From positions 1,301,274-1,365,273 of the forward strand of contig NZ_HG966617.1 in the NCBI RefSeq assembly GCF_000689395.1: a stretch of 64,000 bases of DNA. Direction: 5' to 3'. Below, one piece after another: positions 58,382 through 64,000 of the stretch; the stretch's first letter is position 1; each line of letters begins with the position of its first letter. The notes below the pieces were generated by a model. The model was not told the origin of the DNA. It made no database searches and was given only the letters and a program-made list of their open reading frames with translations. Source of the DNA: Candidatus Phaeomarinobacter ectocarpi (GTDB lineage: Bacteria; Pseudomonadota; Alphaproteobacteria; CGMCC-115125). Position numbers and translations under genes: made by a program.

Positions 58382-58478
58382 GCCAAAGCGTTGGGAATGT
58401 ACGCCAGGTATTGACGCGCAATATGCCAATTCCTAGGTTGGTGGCTGACAATTTTGCTGAATAGAGCGGTTCCCACCA

Positions 58479-59111
58479 ATGGCGCCAAAGTCACCCACCA
58501 ACGCTGTGTCCAAATCTACAGAACCCGCCGCCACAGAGATGGGCGCACAAGGTGACGGACGCCGGCAGCGCAGTGAGCGAAGCCGCGCAAAGATTGTAGC
58601 AGCGATGTTCTCAGTCATCCGCGGCGGCGAGATGGATCCGAGCGCCGCAACTCTCGCCGAAGAGGCAAAGGTCGGCATCCGGACTGTCTTCCGGCACTTT
58701 GACGACGTGGACAGCCTCTACCGGGAAATGTCTGCTCAGATGGAAGCAGAGATTCGTCCCATCGTTGCTAAGCCGTTCAGTGCGACTACCTGGCAGGGTC
58801 GCCTGTCGGAGATGATCGACCGGCGTGTAAATGTTTATGAGCGCATCATGCCGATCAAGACATGCGCAGGGCTGCGTCGTTTCAGGTCCGAATACCTGAT
58901 GCAGGACTATCAGCGTTTTCTGACCATGGAGCGCGAAGGCCTTGCCAGCGTTCTCCCAAGCCACATCAAATCCGACAAAACGCTTTTCGCGGCATTGGAG
59001 ATGCTCGTTGGCTTCAACGCCTGGAGGCGGTTGCGGCAGGATCAGCAACTCACGGCCAAGCAGGCTGAAAAGGCAATCCGGTTCAGTGTCGAGAAACTGG
59101 TGGCGGAGTAA
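58479..59111 (+). CDS. TetR-family transcriptional regulator
   Basis: A 210-residue repressor-like protein. The N-terminal ~35 residues are polar and disordered; the HTH lies at ~35-85 (RSRAKIVAAMFSVI...ATLAEEAKVGIRTVFRHFDDVDSLYREM), matching TetR_N. The rest is an all-helical ligand-binding and dimer domain. It follows the RND transporter by 97 bases, so the pump is a natural target. Its stop TAA is directly followed by the ATG of the FGE gene with no spacer. Confidence 0.9.
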   Translation: MAPKSPTNAVSKSTEPAATEMGAQGDGRRQRSERSRAKIVAAMFSVIRGGEMDPSAATLAEEAKVGIRTVFRHFDDVDSLYREMSAQMEAEIRPIVAKPFSATTWQGRLSEMIDRRVNVYERIMPIKTCAGLRRFRSEYLMQDYQRFLTMEREGLASVLPSHIKSDKTLFAALEMLVGFNAWRRLRQDQQLTAKQAEKAIRFSVEKLVAE

Positions 59112-60023
59112 ATGCGTTTCGTCGTCCTCCTGTCGCTGGTTGGTGCGCTTGCAGCGTGTGATGAAGGCACAGCGACGTTATCTGGAGATATCGGCCAGAC
59201 GGCAAACGCGGCCGCATGCGGCCTGACCAAAGACCGCATTGGCAGCTTTGCATCAATTCCGTCCGGCTCATTTGTCAAAGGCAGGGATGCAGTCTACCCG
59301 GAAGAAAAACTGGGTCTTCGTCTGCATGTTGTGGGATTTGATATTCAGACACACGAGGTGACCAACGCGCAGTTTGCAGCATTCGTTGAGGCGACGAATT
59401 ACGAAACCACAGCTGAACGAGACATCGCGGCCGGGCGCACCGGTGCGGGGTCTGCCGTTTTTGAGCGGATTGTGGATGGCACCATGACCGCCAATCCGTG
59501 GAAGTTGATACCCGGCGCAACGTGGCAGAATCCTGATGGGCCGGATTCATCAATAGTAGGTCTGGACAATCACCCCGTCGTTCATGTGTCGCTTGCGGAT
59601 GCACAGGCCTATGCAAAGTGGGCCGGCGCTCGGTTGCCCACAGAAGAAGAGTGGGAGTTTGCCGCGTCTAGCGGCCTGCCCGACCCGAACGTGACGACAT
59701 CGGGCGCGTATGATGAAACCGGCAAGCCGCGCGCCAACACGTGGCAGGGGGTGTTTCCCTTCTTTGACCAGGCCGAGGATGGGTTCTCCGGAGCCTCGCC
59801 GGTTGGCTGCTTCCCAGCTGATCAAAACGGCGTCTACGACATGATCGGCAATGTGTGGGAGCTAACCGATACGCCCTATGCGGACGGAACACAGACCATC
59901 AAAGGCGGGTCTTATCTGTGCGCCGACAATTTCTGCCGTCGCTACCGGCCCGAAGCCCGGCAACCCTCAGAGGTTGATTTTTCCACCAACCACATCGGGT
60001 TCCGGGTCGTTCGGGACGAATAG
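59112..60023 (+). CDS. Formylglycine-generating enzyme-like lipoprotein (sulfatase-modifying)
   Basis: A 303-residue FGE-sulfatase family protein. It has a lipoprotein signal (MRFVVLLSLVGALAAC; lipobox Cys16), so it should be exported and lipid-anchored. The core has THEVTNAQFAAFVEATNY, ARLPTEEEWEFAA and NGVYDMIGNVWELTD. GGSYLCADNFCRRYR contains Cys270 and Cys275, with the same spacing as the catalytic pair of human FGE, so it is probably a true copper-dependent FGE that turns the sulfatase Cys to formylglycine. It is convergent with a sulfatase gene carrying CAPSR, seven bases away. ATG 59112 abuts the TetR stop. Confidence 0.9.
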   Translation: MRFVVLLSLVGALAACDEGTATLSGDIGQTANAAACGLTKDRIGSFASIPSGSFVKGRDAVYPEEKLGLRLHVVGFDIQTHEVTNAQFAAFVEATNYETTAERDIAAGRTGAGSAVFERIVDGTMTANPWKLIPGATWQNPDGPDSSIVGLDNHPVVHVSLADAQAYAKWAGARLPTEEEWEFAASSGLPDPNVTTSGAYDETGKPRANTWQGVFPFFDQAEDGFSGASPVGCFPADQNGVYDMIGNVWELTDTPYADGTQTIKGGSYLCADNFCRRYRPEARQPSEVDFSTNHIGFRVVRDE

Positions 60024-60030
60024 CGTTTCG

Positions 60031-61689
60031 TCAGTTCGGCCAGAAAATCAGTTCGTCACCCTCTTCGTATCTTTCGGCAAGAGTCTTATCGATGGCGATT
60101 GGCAGTTCACCTTGATGGGTATAAAGCGGTGGCCGTGCTGAGGCGCTGTGTGCGTCCAACAGAGCCGTGAGTTCCGCCAGCTTCGCTGAGTTTTGATCCG
60201 CCAGATTGGTCTGCTCAGTTGGGTCTTCGCCAAGATTGAACAGCCATGCTTTGTTTGGCCGCTCGGACAACTGGAGTTTCCAGTCACCCTGCCTGACAAC
60301 GCGATAATGGGCACTTGTCCAGAAGATGGCGTCATGCGGATCTTCAGTGGTTGCACCGGTTGCAAGCGGCAGGAGGTCCTTACCATCCAACTCCACAGTG
60401 TCCGGTACCGAAGCGCCTCCAGCTGCGGCAAGCGTCGGCATAAGGTCAATATGGGCCACCGGGGAGGCTATCTGGGTACCAGCGGCAATTTGATCTGGCC
60501 AGCGCATAAGCATTGGCACACGGATGCCGCCTTCAAAGAGGGTCAGCTTCCAGCCGCGATAAGGGGCGTTGACGTCCGGCAGGCCGATATACCCAGCCCC
60601 TCCATTGTCACTTGAGAAAACAATGATGGTGTTGTCTGCAATACCTTCTTCTTCAAGTGTCTCGATGATGTCGCCCACACTGCGGTCAACCGCTCGCATC
60701 ATGGCAGCATAGACACGCGCCCGGTGAGGTTTGATGTCGCCAACAGCTTCATAGTCTTCGCGGGTTGCCTGCAGCGGTGTGTGAATGCCCCAATGAGCAA
60801 GGTACAAGAAGAATGGATTGTCCTTGTTGGCACGAATGACTTTCTGGGCTTCGTCCGTCCAATAGTCGGTGATGTATCCACCCGGCTCGAACCATTCGCT
60901 GTTGTTGTAGCTGGCCGCGTATTGCATGCGTGCCCAGAGGAACTGATCGATAGGGTCAAAATCCACCTTGGCGTTCACGACGTTCGGGTCGTCCTCCGGC
61001 AGGAACAGCCCGCTTGCCATCAGCAGGCTCTCGTCAAACCCCTGCGCCGTTGCATCGAATTCCTCGCCGCGTCCCAGGTGCCACTTGCCGATGTGTACTG
61101 TGTGGTAGCCGGCATCCTGAAGAACCTCGGCAACCGTCACCTCGGAGCCAGGCAGGCCCTGCTCTTCATAGGAGAGCTGACGTTCGGACGTCTGTGGGGG
61201 CTGATAGAACTCCGGCAGGCCGTTATCCATGCTGGATGCGATCATGCGCACCAGCGGCGCCATGCCTTCTGGTGTTGGGGTGAACTCAAATCCTGTTCGG
61301 GACGGATAGCGCCCTGTCATGATCATCGCACGTGAAGGGGCGCAACTGCCGGTGCCAGCATAGGCCTGAGTGAAGCTTGCACCGTCCGTGGCCAACGAGT
61401 CGATGTGGGGTGTCTTCATACGTCCATCATCCATGCCGCCACCAAATGTCGAGACATCATTGATGCCCATGTCATCGGCTAGAATGAAGATGATATTGGG
61501 GGCACCCTCTTTGGCTTTGGCAGCTCTGGCCGGGTCAGGCGTCTGCCACTCTATAGCCCGGTTCGGGCCAACTTCGGGCAGGCCGCGATTGGCTGCGAGA
61601 TAGAGAACAATGTCCACCCGCATGAGATAGGCAAGGCCACCCAGCAGAACAGCTGCGGCCAAAACCCCAAGAACGATCTTCTTCCCCAT
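60031..61689 (-). CDS. Membrane-anchored sulfatase
   Basis: A 552-residue type I sulfatase. Residues ~4-24 (IVLGVLAAAVLLGGLAYL) are an uncleaved membrane anchor. Metal ligands lie in ILADDMGIND; Cys116 in CAPSR (C-x-P-S-R, then TGRYPSRTG) is the residue to be converted to formylglycine. IGKWHLG, IVFSSDNGG and the late His/Lys residues fit arylsulfatases. Substrate unknown; sulfated polysaccharides or phenolic sulfates are possible. ATG 61689 follows AAGGTGG; GTG 61698 is open but less likely. A clear promoter lies upstream. Confidence 0.94.
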   Translation of the reverse strand: MGKKIVLGVLAAAVLLGGLAYLMRVDIVLYLAANRGLPEVGPNRAIEWQTPDPARAAKAKEGAPNIIFILADDMGINDVSTFGGGMDDGRMKTPHIDSLATDGASFTQAYAGTGSCAPSRAMIMTGRYPSRTGFEFTPTPEGMAPLVRMIASSMDNGLPEFYQPPQTSERQLSYEEQGLPGSEVTVAEVLQDAGYHTVHIGKWHLGRGEEFDATAQGFDESLLMASGLFLPEDDPNVVNAKVDFDPIDQFLWARMQYAASYNNSEWFEPGGYITDYWTDEAQKVIRANKDNPFFLYLAHWGIHTPLQATREDYEAVGDIKPHRARVYAAMMRAVDRSVGDIIETLEEEGIADNTIIVFSSDNGGAGYIGLPDVNAPYRGWKLTLFEGGIRVPMLMRWPDQIAAGTQIASPVAHIDLMPTLAAAGGASVPDTVELDGKDLLPLATGATTEDPHDAIFWTSAHYRVVRQGDWKLQLSERPNKAWLFNLGEDPTEQTNLADQNSAKLAELTALLDAHSASARPPLYTHQGELPIAIDKTLAERYEEGDELIFWPN

Positions 61690-61706
61690 AGGATCCACCT
61701 TTTTAA

Positions 61707-61751
61707 TGGCATTAATTATGCCAATACATTCTCATATGGCTGAATTGTCAA
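61707..61751 (-). promoter_or_regulatory. Sulfatase promoter with overlapping palindromic operator
   Basis: On the minus strand: -35 TTGACA (61746-61751), 17-base spacer, -10 TGTATT (61723-61728), then a perfect inverted repeat TGGCAT / ATGCCA with a five-base centre (61707-61723) where transcription should begin. A repressor bound there would block the promoter. The sulfatase ATG is at 61689. Confidence 0.6.
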
Positions 61752-62058
61752 GTTTCCTGGTCGTTGGCTGTGCCCATACTGGCACCTGCGCATAGGTGGC
61801 ATGCCTTGTAATTGCTCCATTTAGCTGTCATGTCACAGGTCTTGTTGAGCATCCAAGTGATTTGGAACCGACATTGGCGTTCGCGAACGGTACGGGTAGG
61901 ACATTCAAATGTCCGCCGGGTGCCCAAGATGAGGGTCAAACAGACGACCCTCATAGTTGCCTTTTGAGTATCAAAAAGGCCACGCGACACGTTCCCGTGC
62001 CATGACGCTATCTCGGACTATCCGGCTGGCTGCGGGCACTCTTTTTGAAAGTACCTAA
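61752..62058 (+). other. Structured leader region of the DEAD-box helicase gene
   Basis: No gene in 307 bases. It holds a series of inverted repeats: TCCAA/TTGGA (61852-61866), the perfect palindrome CGTTCGCGAACG (61878-61889), GGACATT/AATGTCC (61899-61914), ATGAGGGTC/GACCCTCAT with an eight-base loop (61929-61954), and GCCTTTTGA/TCAAAAAGGC (61959-61980). They lie 79-207 bases before the GTG start. Smaller repeats occur near 61768-61800. A regulated 5' leader or a small RNA would fit. No clear plus-strand promoter was found. Confidence 0.5.
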
Positions 62059-63375
62059 GTGACAGATTTTACATCGCTCGGTCTCGCCGAGCCGATCCTT
62101 CGTGCCATTTCCGACGAAGGCTACACGACCCCTACCCCCATTCAGGCCAAGGTCATCCCATCCATGATGGATGGATCAGACATTCTCGGCATCGCGCAGA
62201 CCGGCACCGGCAAGACCGCTGCGTTCGTTCTGCCCATCCTCCACGCCCTGTGTGGCGATCCGATGCCCGCAAAACACCGCACCTGCAAAGCACTGATCCT
62301 TGCGCCAACGCGCGAGTTGGCAGCACAGATCGGCGACAACATTCGTGCCTATGGCAAGCATTCTCGACCTTCAGTCGCTGTGATTGTCGGTGGCGCAAAA
62401 ATTCCGCCGCAGATCAAAGCTTTGGCAAAGGGCGTAGACATTGTGGTGGCGACGCCTGGCCGTCTTCTTGACCACGTGGCCTCCAAGAACCTTCGCCTCG
62501 ATACGACAACCAAGGTTGTGCTCGACGAAGCGGATCAAATGTTCGACCTGGGCTTCATGCCGCAGATCAAGCGCATCATGGGCTACCTGCCGAAGAAGCG
62601 GCAGACCATGCTGCTGTCAGCCACCATGCCCAAACAGGTCCGTGCGTTGGCGCAGGTGTTTTTGCACAACCCCATCGAAGTGACGGTGACACCCAATTCC
62701 AAGCCGATTGATCGCATTGACCAGAAAGTGGTCATGCTCAAGACGGCGGACAAGCGCGCCGCGCTCGTTGACTATCTGGCAACGCCGGACATGGAACGGG
62801 CCATTGTCTTCACCCGGACAAAGCGTGGCGCGGACAAGGTGTGCAAGCATCTTGAGATGTATGGTTTCGCCTCTGCTGCCATTCACGGCAACAAGAGCCA
62901 GAACCAGCGCGTACGCAGTCTCGATGCATTCCGCAAAGGCAAGGTGAATGTACTGGTTGCAACGGACATTGCCGCCCGCGGCATTGACGTGGATGACGTT
63001 TCGCACGTCGTGAATTTCGAGCTGCCCAACGTGGCTGAGGCCTATGTGCACCGCGTTGGCCGAACGGCCCGTGCCGGCAAGAGCGGACAGGCGATTGCAT
63101 TGTGCGATGGTGCTGAACGCGGTCTTCTGCGTGACATCGAGCGGCTGATCAAGCGCAAGATTGATGTGGTAGATCGCCCCGCAGACAGTGGGCTCAAAGT
63201 TGTGCCGGAAGAAGAACGCCAGGTGCTGCAACAGCCCGAACCTGCTCAGCGTAAACCACGTCGTCGCAAGCCGGTCGGCAAGCGAAATGAAGGTGGCGGC
63301 AAGAACAGTTCCGGTCGTCCGCCACAGCGCAATCGCCGCAACCGCAAGCCATCAGCCAAGGCGAAAGCCGCCTAG
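62059..63375 (+). CDS. DEAD-box RNA helicase
   Basis: A 438-residue ATP-dependent RNA helicase of the RhlE type. Motifs in order: Q motif region TTPTPIQ, I AQTGTGKT, Ia PTRELA, Ib TPGRL, II DEAD-like DEADQ, III SAT, IV IVFTRT, V VATDIAARGID, VI HRVGRTARAG. The C-terminal ~70 residues are basic, Pro/Arg/Lys-rich and disordered, for RNA binding. The start is GTG 62059 with no clear ribosome site, which together with the structured leader suggests regulated translation, for example at low temperature (inference). Confidence 0.95.
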   Translation: MTDFTSLGLAEPILRAISDEGYTTPTPIQAKVIPSMMDGSDILGIAQTGTGKTAAFVLPILHALCGDPMPAKHRTCKALILAPTRELAAQIGDNIRAYGKHSRPSVAVIVGGAKIPPQIKALAKGVDIVVATPGRLLDHVASKNLRLDTTTKVVLDEADQMFDLGFMPQIKRIMGYLPKKRQTMLLSATMPKQVRALAQVFLHNPIEVTVTPNSKPIDRIDQKVVMLKTADKRAALVDYLATPDMERAIVFTRTKRGADKVCKHLEMYGFASAAIHGNKSQNQRVRSLDAFRKGKVNVLVATDIAARGIDVDDVSHVVNFELPNVAEAYVHRVGRTARAGKSGQAIALCDGAERGLLRDIERLIKRKIDVVDRPADSGLKVVPEEERQVLQQPEPAQRKPRRRKPVGKRNEGGGKNSSGRPPQRNRRNRKPSAKAKAA

Positions 63376-63388
63376 CTAGTCTTACAAG

Positions 63389-64000
63389 TTACGCTGCAAC
63401 CATTCGCCGCCGGGTCCCAGGAGCCGGCGGCGTTTCTGCTTGTCCCGCAAAGCACTGGGCAACCGCCATCCACTTTGCCGCAACGTCACCGGTCGTCTTG
63501 ATCTGGGTGTCCGCGATGTTTCGTACCTGTGTAACCACCTGGCAGAACTCGGTTGCCGTCCCCTCCACCATACTGTTTGGATCCGGCTCATTGAATTCGA
63601 GCAGCTCACCGGACGGTAGTGTCAGCTTCACATAAGGCACGTTTTCAGGCACAGGCAACTTGTTGACCATGTGCGTCCACCCAAAGGTGTTCACACCCAG
63701 GACGGCAATGTTCTTGATCCGGTCGGCATTCTTCCGCTCGACCCCAAGGGTGTCATAGACCTCCTGGCCATGTGCCCAGGTTTCCATCAGCCGTGCTGTG
63801 ATGCTGGAGCGGGCGCTCATGCTGGGGCCAGCCCAGACCACGCGTTGTTTGGGATCAGCATCCAGAAAACGATCCGCCACACCTGGATAAAAGTCATGCC
63901 ACCGTTTGACCAGGTCGTGGCCGCTGACGCCTTCGAGCTCAGCATTCTCAAATCCACGCAGGCCACCAGTGGCCACGAATTCCCCTACCCGCTCGAAAAA
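63389..64000 (-). CDS. TIGR03084-like/maleylpyruvate isomerase-fold protein, partial
   Basis: The 3' part of a gene whose 5' end is off the right edge: the frame is open from 63976 to 64000 with no stop, so GTG 63976 is internal. Visible residues include VVWAGPSMSARSSITARLMETWAHGQEV and GWTHMVNKLPVPENVPYVKLTLPSG, which are typical of TIGR03084 proteins (DinB/maleylpyruvate isomerase-type metal-binding four-helix fold; the H in WAHGQ is a metal ligand). Function of this group is uncertain. It is convergent with the helicase gene, 13 bases apart. Confidence 0.8.
   Translation of the reverse strand, partial: FFERVGEFVATGGLRGFENAELEGVSGHDLVKRWHDFYPGVADRFLDADPKQRVVWAGPSMSARSSITARLMETWAHGQEVYDTLGVERKNADRIKNIAVLGVNTFGWTHMVNKLPVPENVPYVKLTLPSGELLEFNEPDPNSMVEGTATEFCQVVTQVRNIADTQIKTTGDVAAKWMAVAQCFAGQAETPPAPGTRRRMVAA

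Overview
The window looks like a chromosomal segment of an alphaproteobacterium. The evidence is gene content and order: eno / ftsB / pdhA-pdhB-pdhC / lpd / lipA / ratA / cinA / pgpA / ispDF / dusB / ntrB-ntrC / ntrY-ntrX / trkA-trkH / dat / hfq / hflX / mazG, then rlpA / dac / tmk / holB / metG / tatD / phnP-like. The E1-beta subunit with its own lipoyl domain, the fused IspDF and the NtrYX pair all point the same way. A marine or environmental heterotroph of the Hyphomicrobiales/Parvibaculales type is my inference. I see no insertion sequence, prophage, CRISPR array or rRNA, and one tRNA (Ser, anticodon UGA).

Layout. 1-923: 5' part of a regulator-like gene running off the left edge. 1089-2366: enolase. 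2373-5978: an accessory block (Rossmann-fold protein, dienelactone hydrolase-like protein, DsbA-like isomerase, class D beta-lactamase, acetyltransferase) between eno and ftsB. 6139-12375: ftsB and the pyruvate dehydrogenase genes, with a cupin gene between E2 and E3. 12376-15437: insert of two PAS_5 paralogues flanking terC and a PhyH-type dioxygenase, splitting lpd from lipA. 15565-19242: lipoate synthesis, RatA/COQ10-like protein, CinA-like amidohydrolase, PgpA, IspDF. 19484-32813: dusB, two nitrogen two-component systems, Trk potassium uptake, aminotransferase, Hfq, HflX. 32817-43623: mostly minus strand and accessory (pectinacetylesterase-like, MazG, MFS carrier, three SDRs, metallo-hydrolases, small proteins). 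43710-50770: sodC plus the conserved rlpA-dac-tmk-holB-metG-tatD run. 50903-64000: MmgE/PrpD protein, tRNA-Ser, transglutaminase-like protein, RND efflux pair, TetR regulator, an exported formylglycine-generating enzyme convergent with its likely target sulfatase, a DEAD-box helicase, and a truncated gene at the right edge.

How they work together. The PDH complex genes are followed by lipoyl synthase, which makes its cofactor. NtrBC and NtrYX sit beside the potassium channel genes and Hfq, a grouping common in this class. The minus-strand tmk-holB-metG-tatD run is a housekeeping operon. The most interesting parts are (i) the lipoprotein FGE / membrane-anchored sulfatase pair, with a consensus-like promoter overlapped by an operator-like palindrome; (ii) a chain of inverted repeats in the leader of the DEAD-box helicase; (iii) a TGACCGA-containing candidate operator upstream of two unlinked SDR genes; (iv) a complete class D beta-lactamase; (v) a CinA-like gene that seems to start at an ATT codon.
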